Origin: Halichondria panicea
Taxonomy: Eukaryota; Porifera; Demospongiae; Suberitida; Halichondriidae
DNA: 64,000 bases
Assembly (NCBI RefSeq): GCF_963675165.1
Contig: NC_087380.1
Location: forward strand, 4,579,803 to 4,643,802
Reading direction: 5' to 3'
Made by a program: the position numbers and the translations under genes. Below, piece after piece: positions 34,701 through 46,700 of the stretch (position 1 is the stretch's first letter; every line of letters begins with the position of its first letter). A model generated the notes under the pieces. That model did no database searches and was not told the origin of the DNA. It saw only the letters and a list, made by a program, of their open reading frames with translations.

Positions 34701-37700
34701 AACATGGCGAGAGGCATTAGCAAGCGCACGCTTGCAACACTTGTTAAAATGGTAAAAACGGAACGGCAACGCAAGGCAGCTCATTAAGAATTTATTACGG
34801 TGTGGTAAGTTATCGTTACCGGCCACGTCCAGTTATTTAAGCAGCTATATATAGAGCAGATACACAACACACTACTGTGTACCTTGCTTGGTCGTGCACA
34901 CAGAGGCATAATTTATATGCTCCTCGCGCTACACGGAAAACAAACAGAGCCTCCAAGTATACGGTTTTTTCCGTATTTATACGGATTTCTGTCTTCTAAT
35001 ACGGTTATACGGAATTAACTGCAAAAATACGGATATACATGTAGATCTAGAAGACTACCTTTTGATATACTAGGTGTACGCAACGGCATACATTATTATT
35101 ACTGTACGCATGAAAAAGCTCACGCGGAGTTGTGTGTAGGTGAGAACCAAGAAACGTATATTTGCTGGAGAGAAGAGAGGACATAATAATTATAGATCTG
35201 GATATACTATGAGTCAAGTGAACTCTGCCTCAGTGTAGCAAGACCTACCCCAGAGGAGGCTGGAACCACTTGAATTAAGTTCACTAATTGAATTTCTCTG
35301 GCAGACTATTTCAAGCATAGTTTTTAGTGTCTGTAAGTAACGTTATTTTGCGGGGGTCAAATTTTATTTTCACCAATTTTGCTCAGAAGCAGAGACACAA
35401 TCAAAAGTCAGTGCTCTTGTACTAGCTCGATATCATGAGCGGCTTGTTCTCGAGGTCGATGCACAACTAGCTTTGAGACAACTTTTATCTCTGCTTCTGA
35501 GCAAAAATAAAATTTGACCCCTGCAATTTTTGACAGAGCACTGAAGTTAACCCTCGACTTTTGATATGAATTATAAAAACTAGGAGTGTTCATAATAAAA
35601 CTACAATTCTGAGAATATGAAATCTACCTCGAATAAAGGTCAGCGTAGAGCCATCTTGTTGGAACTTGATTGAAAATGGCAACAGTGTTAGAGACTAAAC
35701 TGTATAGGTGTTAAGGTGTACACTTTGGGGTGAGTGTAGAAGTTGGAATGCAGAATGGAATGGAATATGGAATGACAAACTCAGTAATAAAAAGTGAGCT
35801 GCTGATGGTGCTCTGTATTTTTTTTTAGTGTAGTATATGACTTAAATACTTGTAAAAAAGTGTTACAGAATTAGCCTTTTATAAACACACAGTTAATTTT
35901 AGAAGACTGTAAATTTTATGAGGAGTAAAAAAGTAGACTATGAATATAGTAGCAACATTAAACATGGGATATAACATACAAATTACATATACAGTGTCTA
36001 GCCTCGGTCCCAGGCCGATTTTTTGATAGAACGAAGTTGAAAAATACGGCCTGGTATTGATTGTATCTGGGCGTGGAAGGAACCGGAAACCAAAGCAGAG
36101 AATCTTCACACTTTGTTTCCTGTCATATTTCCCCGTACAAGTTTAATACCGTAATTTAGCTCCGTGTATGCTCTTAAAGCAACTGAAATCTAGCCATAGA
36201 TTATCTATAGCTAGCTAGCTACTGCAAGTTTAAGTTGTTCAGATTAACTATACATTGTCTGCTTCACAAGAAGGCCCCACTCTCATTGCAGAACAGGACC
36301 AGCTCTTGTCAGAAGGAAGAAACGTCTTTGCCATGGTTTTCAACAAGGTATGGCAAGTCTCTTGCTTTCACTCCACTGCCCTTTGTGATGGACTACAAAC
36401 TAGTAGGTAGGACCAGCACTGCCGGCCCTTGTCGACAGGTGTGTTGTTCTGGCAAATCTCTCTGCTTCTTTCCTAACCACGCCCAGATACAATCAACACC
36501 ATGCAGGCCTAGTTGTCGGCCTAGCTAGAAACAACTCGGCCTGGAATCGAGGCTAATACAGTGTCTAGCCTTAGCCAAGTATAATTCTGCTGTGCCCAAA
36601 ACAAGGTGGAGTGTGAAGTGTATATATAATTATTAGGACCTACCTTTCTTCTATCTGAATGCCTGCAAAGTTTTAGCCCTTGGTGAAACTTTAAACAATT
36701 TGTGCGTGAAGAGACACACTGACCAAGCATTTTACCACGCACATTGGGTTGTGAAGTCAGCAAGATTCCACATTTATATACTCTCAGTAAAGAAACGGCC
36801 ACTGTACATGTGCAACAGTGTGTGCAAGTTGTTGATCCTCTTTTCAATAAACAGGATGTCATGTGATGATTTATAATACAGCCAGCTGCATGCTATCTAA
36901 TTGAGCATGTACATATCGCCCATGTTCTTAACAATCCTTGTGGATCACGCGATTTCCCAAACCAGGCCTTACTTTTTCTTAACTGTGCGCCCATTTCTTT
37001 CTTTGCTGCCTCATTTTGTCTTCTACCTTCTATTTATGAATGAACAATGACAACAGCAAGAAAAAGTAAGGCCTGGGAACGAGGTGACTTGTGGCAGGTA
37101 AAGGTTGGGGTAAAATATTTGTGGTTAGAGCTTCATACATGCAACCACCCCTAACCCTAACCCTTCATACATGCAACCACGAAAACCACATTGCCCCCCC
37201 CCCCCCCCCGGCTATACGGTAATTGGTTCATTAGTTATCGGAGGCCGTGTCGTGGCCAGCGGGTATAGTAGTTGTCTGGTTTGTTTGTTTGGGACAGGTG
37301 AATCTGGGTGCCATGGCACTGCGTTTACAGCATGGATAGCCTTCACACAACAAGTTATTAATTTTAATAGTGGCAGCTTCATTGTCGAATAAAAGCTAAG
37401 TGAGAAGCTTGAACTTGCACGTTGGCAGTATAGCTAGCTAACTACCAGAGGAGGTCCAACAGGTGCAGTGCAGCTCAAGTAATTAGCCTCTGATTACACT
37501 CAGCAAAAACATACGATGTGGACGGGGCGTGGGCGTATAATTATTGCTCAATCATAGGCTAATTGCTTGAGCTGCACCGTGCCTGTCGTACCTTCTCTGC
37601 ATGGCTAACTACATTATTCAGGCTATTCCATATAATCTTGGGAGACGATTGTAATAAAAATGTCTGTGAGTGTTCGTACTTGAGTACGTGTGATTTAATC

Positions 37701-40700
37701 TATGTTTATATCCCATTTGAGTGTATTTATATAGCAGGGAACTATGAGCTATAGTACTGGTACTATAGATTGCTCTGGGCTACAAACTACAACAATATAC
37801 ATTGTATTGTCATTTACAAGAAAAATTAGATTCTTTGTCTAGTAACATAATAATAGAACTAGAATGGAAGAGAGAAGCTCTAGAGTATTTTGGCTTTGTT
37901 TGAGAGTAGTAGGAGCCGCTCGTTTCTTGGGCAGTATGCTGTGGCTAATTGTTTACTGCAAGGCTGCATGGGGGAGGAGCTGGATGTATGGAAGTGTTGT
38001 GATTCTAGCTTTGGCTTTTTCCGTTGGCTTTGTTCAAGAGTAGTGTAGGAGCCGCTTGTTTGCTGCAAATTCTAGCTTAGGTGTCTCCGTTTCGGTATGT
38101 GAGAGTTGCTAATAGCTAGCATGCTATTTCTTATAGGCGCTTATTGCTGTTATTGCTATTTCATACTGTGTTGCTAATAACAAATATAGCATGCTATTTC
38201 TTACCTGGAGCTATTATTGCTATTTTTACTTTTATTGGTATGTACCGTACCCTCCCGAAAATACGCCCACCCTTTTCTGCAAGAAGTTAGGCTTATTAGG
38301 GGACTGGGCGTTAATCGCAAACGGCGAGTTTTCATTCGAATATATGCCCACCCGCGGCCTCAAATCGAGGTTTACACTTTGCTCTATGACAATTCTTTAT
38401 GTTTCATAGTATGAACATTTCATTGACAACAACAATGTTATAAACTAATGCATGAGTATGATTAAAGCATGACAAGAGAATGAACATGAAGAAGTGGACT
38501 CTTGACTCTATTCGTTGCTTGTCTCTTGTGTCGGTGTCAAATGTAGCAGAAACTTCCCAAAGGATGGAAGGTCATACTCCTACAGAGCAGCTATCAGGTA
38601 CTTTTGTTTCAGAAAACCAAGGCAAGGTAACCTGCAAAATTGGCCTGTGTGATAACTTTCTTGGACTTCGTGTTTTCTTTTCTCTGCATATAACCTTAGG
38701 ACTACTTGAAGGGCAAACAGATCCATACAGAGAAAGTTATATGTCTGATCTGGTCCAGCAAGGAGTATAGCCTTAAATTTCTTCACTAGTCAACATGTGG
38801 CATTTAGCTACTGCGCATGCTCAAACTCTTCATTCTGGGTGGGCTTATAATCGAGTGAAAATACCCTTGTGCAAGAACTTCGAAGCAAAAGAGGGGATGG
38901 GCGTTTATTAAGATGGGCTTATTTTCGCGAGGGTACGGTATTGAAACATGCTATTCAGTATTGCTATTATTGCTATTTCTAAAAATTTAAAACCTGTATT
39001 TGCTATTATTGTAAAAATTTATCTAGGTTTTGCTATCTAACTTTTATATATATAGGATCATGATGGTATATACAGATACCAGTATATATACATGTAAATT
39101 TTTGTGATTGTATTTTCAGAAGTGAATCAATACTCGCAAAATTTACTTAGGTTTAATTCTCAGTATAGTAGAATTGCGTAGCCTGCAAAAGTAATCGCGG
39201 GCTACTTAGCTACAGTTTGAGAATGGATGCTAGTGCTAGAAAAGAGAAGATGATGGAGTAATAACGACATCAGGCATTCAGCTTAGATATAGTCATCTAA
39301 GACACCAGCAGAGATTAGCTTGTTTTAGTGATGAGAACTGGCAGCCGAAAGTCATTGGTTGCCTAAAGCTTTTAATAACATAATGGCAGAGGGCAGCAGT
39401 TGAATTGAGAGTAGTCAGACTTGTACAAGCTGTCTTAAATCGCTGCCACTCCTCGGTTCAAAGAAGGACTGCCAAGATTCCTACGTTCATCAGCTGTTCC
39501 ATGCTAATCCACAAGTTGTGGCACAACAGACACTGGTACAAGGATCTATAATATCAAAAGGCTGGCTAGATAGATCTGTATACTAGTCTTCTGTGTGTCT
39601 TTAGCTTTGACGCATCAGAATAAATTGGATAATTAGCACGTGACATTAATATTTAATAGCATTCCTGATTTACACAAGCTGTAGCCCAGAGTCACCAGTC
39701 CCTTTTCTCCCACCCCCGTCCAATCAGAGAAAAGGGAGTGGCTTGCGAGTCTAGTTATAAGCATGGGGTGGTTAGGGTGAGGGTTTTAGTATGGGGGGAT
39801 GGTTAGGGTGAGGGTTAGTATAGGGATGGCTAGGGTGAGGGTTAGTATGGGGGGATGGTGAGGGTAATTAGTATAGGGATGGTTAGGGTGAGGGTTATAG
39901 CATGGGGATGGTTAGGGTGAGGGTTAGTATGGGGATGGTTAGGGTGAGGGTTAGTATAGGGATGGTTAGGGTGAGGGTTAGTATAGGGATGGTTAGGGTG
40001 AGGGTTAGTATGGGGGGATAGTTATGGTGAGGGTAATATATTATTGGTATGGGTGGATATAGTTAGGGTGAGGGTAGTATGGGGGGATGGTTAGGGTGAG
40101 GGTTAGTATTCAATAGCAATAATAGCAGAGTGTCTAGAATAGTAGATGTATAGCAAGTAATAGCAATAATAGCAATAATAGCAGAGTGTCTAGATGGAGG
40201 AAGTAATAGCAATAATAGCAGAGTGTCTAGATGGAGGAAGTAATGACAATAATAGCAGAGTGTCTAGAATAGTAGATGTAGCAACTAGAGCAGTAGCAAC
40301 TAGAGCACTAAAGTGCAAACCCTCGGCTGGTGACATGATAATAAAGATAATGCAGTGCATGTAGCATGTATGACCAGCACAGCAACTCAATAGCTAAACA
40401 CTGGAGACATGGCATGCTGAAACATTGAGTGCTACATGTCACATGAGACATGCACTGTGGACTGGGATCACAGCAAAGAAGCCTAGAGTCTTAGGCTTAG
40501 AGAGTCCTGCCAGGCTGGAGTATATAGGATCGTATCCAGCAACCAGTTACTATTCTATTGTTGCTGGTACAAGATCACTTCAGCTGCAAATACGTAGTCA
40601 GCAGAGGTAGTCTATAATTCTAGCTTTCTACTTTAGTGACCTTGTTCCATTGTTCCATCACTTCAGCTGTAAGTAACCCATGTGGAAAAATCAGAGGGTA

Positions 40701-43700
40701 TCTCGAATAAAGGCCGCGTGTAGTTAGCAGCTGCCAACGGGCAAGTTTAGCTTTTGTTCGCTTTTATTCGACAAAGAAATTTTAACATCCATATCTGCCA
40801 CTATTTAAAGCAAGATACTGTTGTGTGAAGGCTATCTATGCTGCAAACGCAGCGCTATGGCATCCATGTGAGTAGAGATTCTCGTGACAAACAGACAAAC
40901 AAACCAACAGACTACTATACCCGCTTGCCGCGGCACGGCCTCGGGTAATAATAGCAATAATAGCTATAGATATAGTACATGTAGGTAGTGGAAGTATATA
41001 ATAGCAATAATAGCAATAATAGTGGAGTGTCTAGAATAGTAGATGGAGGAAGTAGTAGCAATAATAGCAGAGTGTCTAGAATACCGTAAAGCGGGTATAT
41101 TTTGAGGTTATAAATTTTCGCGGATGTGCCTTTAGAAAGGTTTTGCGGATTTAATTTTGTGGAATAGCGCCTTTTTGCAGCATGCATGCATGAAATATTA
41201 AATTCGCGGTTATAAATGTTCGTGGTTCATGCCTAATGCGAAATCACGAACATTTATACCCTCGAAATATACCCTCTATACGGTATTAGATCCCATTTGA
41301 GTGTATTTAGCAGGGAACTATGAGCTATAGTTCCGGTACTATAGATTGCTCTGGGCTACAAACTACACATTGTACATTGTATCGTGATTTACAAGAAGAT
41401 ACACATGAATAACATAAAAATTATTGTAGCTAGATGCTTTGTCTAGTAATATACCGTATATCTTCTAATTTATCGGACACTGGCAATTTTCGTTGTTCTA
41501 ATACAACGGACACTCCAGTGCTTTAATATTACATTTGTTCTAAATATCCGGACAATACTTTGAAAAGTAGAGTTTACATTCACAGACGGCAAGTAAGACT
41601 TAGAGTGCTGCAGTTAGTTAGATAGCTTTGAGTAGCTAGTTTTAAATAGCTAGTGCAACTATTCAGTCGCACACTGTTCTATTAAACTTAGCTAGCTCGC
41701 ATGCAGCTGCTTGCTTGTTCCGGACACTTCGCATGCTCTATAAAAATCTGTTCCAATTATACCCGGACAATTTCCAAAATAATTATTTTTTACTGTCCGA
41801 TAAATTAGAAGATATACGCTAGAATGAAAGAGAGAAGCTCTAGTTTCTTTTTTTGGTTTTGTTCGAGAGTAGTAGGAGACGCTCGTTTTTTGGGCAGGTG
41901 CTGTGCTTTTTTGCTGCAGAAAAATCTGTTCCAATTATACCAGGACAATTTCCAAAATAATTATTTTTTACTGTCCGATAAATTAGAAGATATACGGTAA
42001 TAACAGAACTATAATAACAGAACTAGAATGAAGTTCTTTTTTTGGCTTTGTTCGAGAGTAGTAGGAGACGTTTGTTTTTTGGGCAGGTGCTGTGCTTTTT
42101 TGCTGCAAGGCTGCATGGGGGAGGAGCTGGATGTATGGAAGTGCTGGGATTCTAGCTTTGGCTTCTTCCTAAAGTTCCTTTTGCTTTGTTCAATAGTATA
42201 GGAGCTGCTCGTTTGCTGGGCTTGTTTGCTCCAAATTATAGTCTTCCTTTCGCTTTGTGAGAGTAGTACGAGCCGCTCGTTTCTTGGGAAGTGTGCTGGG
42301 CTTGTTTGCTGCAAAACTGGGGGAGGAGCTGGATGTTTCCGTTTTGTGGGTGGAGCTAGGACTATAATTTTGTCCATCAAACTGAGGTGGAGGAACAGGG
42401 TTGACTTGAATAGAGACCACAGATTAGTAGAGACACAGAGATGCCAACTTCAGATATTAGTTTTCAAAAGAATGATGATGCAGTTGCTGGGTGGCTGTTT
42501 ATATAGGTTGACTGTTGCTAAGCTAGTGCATTTCTAGGTTTTGGGATCTAAATCAGTTAGAACATGTGCATTCCGTATCTATGGTTATAGTGTCCCTCAT
42601 CCCTCGGGCTAAAGCCCTCGAACTTTGGGACACTATAACACATAGATACCTCATGCCCATGTTCTAACTATAACGTAGATGGAGGAAGTAATAGCAATAA
42701 TAGCAGAGTGTCTAGAATGTAGCAAGTAATAGCAATAATAGCAATAATAGCAGAGTACAGCGCAACAACCAAAGAGAGTAGAACTTTTGATTTTACGTAT
42801 TTGTGAATATCTTTTAAATAATAGTTAGACACTGTTTAGGAAGTTTCTACATGATTTAGAAGCTCAAAGGGCTGGTTGTAGTATCCCGAACGCAGTAAGG
42901 GTTCTACTAGCCCTGAGGACTTCTAAATCATGTGGAAACTTCCTAAACAGTGTCTAAGCATTTTAGATCATAGCAACCATGAGTATTTAGCCAATCAGAT
43001 TTGAATGTTCTTATCTAATCTTTGCTACATGATTTTCTAAGTGAAGTACATGATTTTCTAAGTAAGTACACGATTTTCTAAATAAGTACATGAAGTTGGA
43101 TAGAACACTTCTTTTAGCCAATCAAATTGCAGTATTTATGGCAAACATGACCTAAACAAAATGTGATTGGATCAATTTGTGTGCAGGTACTGAAAGTTCA
43201 ACTATTGGCGCTTCCATTGGACCACCACCTGTTACATCATATGACATCATCATTCCAAAATGGCTACTAGAATATGTGTACATTGAAAACATGTTAGGCA
43301 TGAAACTATCTTATATGTTTGAGTTAAGATCTGAAATTTGTTGTGCAAGTACTTCATTACCTTGTGCAACTTTTGAGCTCCAACGGAAGTGCAGGCTACT
43401 TGTAGGTTTTGAGATACACAGAATTCTGTAAATTTATAGTAGCAAATGTGTTACACATTTATTTTTTGAGTTTATGCTAGTTAAGGTCTGATTTTTGAGG
43501 AGCATGTACTACAACTAGTATACTTTTCATCTGTACTAACTTACAGGAGCTAGACCATGCAGTCTCTTCTTTGCTAGAGCGGCCCTTCTAGTCAAAAATG
43601 GTGATTTTACTCCGTTTTGCTGCTTTTTACTGAAGTAGGCAATCATATTCATTGATTTGTGATGTCACAAATCATCTTGTCTTTATTTGCTACATCCAAG

Positions 43701-46700
43701 CTCATGTGATGTCTACCTGGCAACTACACACAGTTGGTCAGTCATAATGTGTCACAGGGGCGTGGCAAATGACAGTACTACGCAAGAAAAACCAATAAAA
43801 TCAGCTAAAATCACCATTTTGGGCAAGAAGAGCCGCTCTAGTAAAGAAGAGAGTTAGTATACTATTGTAGTACATGCTCCTCAAAAATCAGACCTTAACC
43901 TCAAAAAATAAATGCCTAACACATTTGCTACTATAAATTTACAAAATTCTGTATATCTCAGAACCTACCGGTAGCCTGCACTTCTGTTGGCGCTCCAAAG
44001 TTGCACAAAGTAATGATGTACTTGCACAACAAATTTCAGATCTTAACTCAAAACATATAAGATAGTTTCATGCCTAACATATTTTCAATGTACACATATT
44101 CTAGCAGCCATTTTGGAATGATGATGTCATATGATGTAACAGGTGGTGTTCCAATGGAAGCGCCAATAGTTGAACTTTCAATATGCACTCAAATTGATCC
44201 AATCACATTTTGTTTAGAAGATATTCACAAAAACGTAAGTTTTACTCTCTTTGGTTGTTGCACTGTAGATGGAGGCATTATTAATAATAGCGATATATTA
44301 CTGTGTAATAGCAGTATTAGCAATACTTTGCTAATAGCTGTGTAGAAAAGTAGGATAATAGCATTAATAGCAGGATGCTATTAGGGCTTGCTATTATGCT
44401 AAAAGCCAATACTGCACCTAACTCCAAAACTGGGGGAGAAGGAGCTGGATGTTTCCATTTTGTGGGTGAAGCAGTATTGGCTTTTAGCATAATAGCAAGC
44501 CGTAATAGCACCCTGCTATTAATTATCCTACTTTTCTACACAAAAAAGTGCTGCATTCCTCCTCTGGGTTAGAGTAATAAAACACTAACCTTAAACAGCT
44601 AAGCTCTCAGACTTCATAAGATAATTGTTGAATGGTTTAGGTATCCTGGCTATCCTTTATAGGTTTTATATAAATGTTCACAGTGTATATAATTCATGAT
44701 TTACTGGTTTTCAGGTATACTTTTGGTTAGAGTAATAACTCCTGAAAAATTAATAGCTTAGCTTTCAAATTTCTGTAATAAGTTTACAAGGCTACATTTT
44801 GATACCAAGAACATCCTCTATGCTTATTCCATTGCTGAAATAACACTGAAAAACTATAATTTTCTACTGTTTTGATGACATCAGCAGCTGCTAACCACAA
44901 ACCAATGCCGCTTTAATCAACCACACACATAATTAAGAGTGGGCGTACAGTTATTGTACGCCCCACTTATGTCCAGGTTGATTAAAAGCGGCATCGATTT
45001 GTGGTTAACAGCTTGTGATGTCATCAAAACAGTAGAAAAATAGTTAACATTATTGCTATTATTGCTATTTCTTGATTTATATACCATTATTGACACCGCT
45101 ATTATTGCTATTTCTTGATTATATACCTACTAACCCTCTTAACCATCCCCGCATCACCCTAACCATACTAACCCTCGCCCTAACTATCTCTCATGCTAAC
45201 CCTCACCCTAACACCCACCATACTAACCCTCATCCTAACCCTCATAATTATTAACTCTCACCCTCACCCTATAACCATACTAACCATCCCTCACCCTAAC
45301 CATCCCTCATGCCCATTATTACCCTCACCCTAACCATCCCCATACTAACCTCACTCATTGCAGTACTGGTACAGTATACCACACATCCTTGCCAGAACTC
45401 AATATAGTTAGAACGCAAGGATCAATTTTTCTGCTAATTGGCTCATTCGCAGGTTTTTCACCAGCAAAATATTCTCGTTAATACGGTAGAGGGCTAACAA
45501 TTTTCTAGTTGAAACATGTCTGAATTGACAAGGGGGGAGCAGCATATACTAACTTTAATGCAAAATTCATGATAGATATTCCCCCTACTATAACACTCTA
45601 ATACATACTCGCTTTGGTTGGTAGTTAGCATCACCCACCGCCCATTTTACATGTGGAAGTGCTAAGCTGCGACCACCACTATATATTTTCCGACCACTGC
45701 TTTACATTCTACAAGTACTGGCTAGTCCAGTGTAGCTGCTAGTCTTTGATTACCAGATTTTACTGTCTTGATGTGCCTTAATTATAATAATAGCATATAC
45801 CGTATTTTTTCATGCAGGATCCTGATGATGTATGTGAAAAATTTCTAACCAATCTTGCCACTGCTCGTGCTACGGCTGACACGTATGACCCAATGACTCA
45901 TTCAAAATATGTGGACTTCAAGCGATGTCTTGATGACGGTGATGGAGATACTTCATTGCGTATGTGTGGTGATGGTGACTTAGTTGTTGATAAAGTACAA
46001 CGGTCTCTTTACTGCCCACTCACAAAGAAGTTGCTTGAGAAACCAGTTACAAGCAAACAGTGCCATCATTCTTACTCACACGAGTCAATCATGGAGCATA
46101 TTAGGAAAAGGTGCGTGGCCGTATAATGATTATTTATACAAGGGCATATTGTCCTACCATATACCTGACATACATGTGTATATTATAGTATCAGGCAACT
46201 ATAGGGATCTGTGGAGCCATCCATCAAAATGCTTACAGAGTTATTTCATTGAACAAGATGGTTCTTCTGTGCCAGTCATTCATGCCTTGAGGCGTAGCCG
46301 CACGAGAAGGCTGACTGTGTGTGTGTGTGTGTGTGCCTGTTCCACTTTTAACTGCTCAACTGTTGCAATGCGATGAAAACTACATGTAACAGCTTCTATA
46401 TACCACGTTCTCTTGGATTTTGTTTCGTGGATTAGCAAACTAATTTCTATTCAACTTATAAGTTAGTCTTGCACTTAAGTGCTAGCTCTTTGTTAGCTAC
46501 AAGAGTTAGAAAAGAGCTGTGATTAGAATTGACAGAATCATCTTTTTCTTGAGCATGCATGTACACAAGTCTTTTCTTCTCAGTTATGATCGATATTATA
46601 TACACTGAGCCCCAGATCCAATTTGCTTCAAGAGATCCACAAAACACTGCAATGATACAGTGTCAGTGAGTTTATAATCTAACTTTAATGCAAAATTCAT

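Noticed and set aside
36640-36800. Minus-strand exon ending at gaaag/gtaggt
   Set aside because: Splice-like signal alone, with no family match or partner exons.
39767-40110. CRISPR-like repeat array
   Set aside because: Units are contiguous and degenerate, without unique spacers, and the genome is eukaryotic. It is a minisatellite.
39767-40110. Interstitial telomere
   Set aside because: TTAGGG occurs once per 24-30 bp unit with other bases between. It is not a pure telomere run.
42009-42380. 123-residue minus-strand ORF as a gene
   Set aside because: It runs through a tandem repeat also seen at 37880-38060, where the frame is broken. The repeated peptide comes from the DNA repeat.
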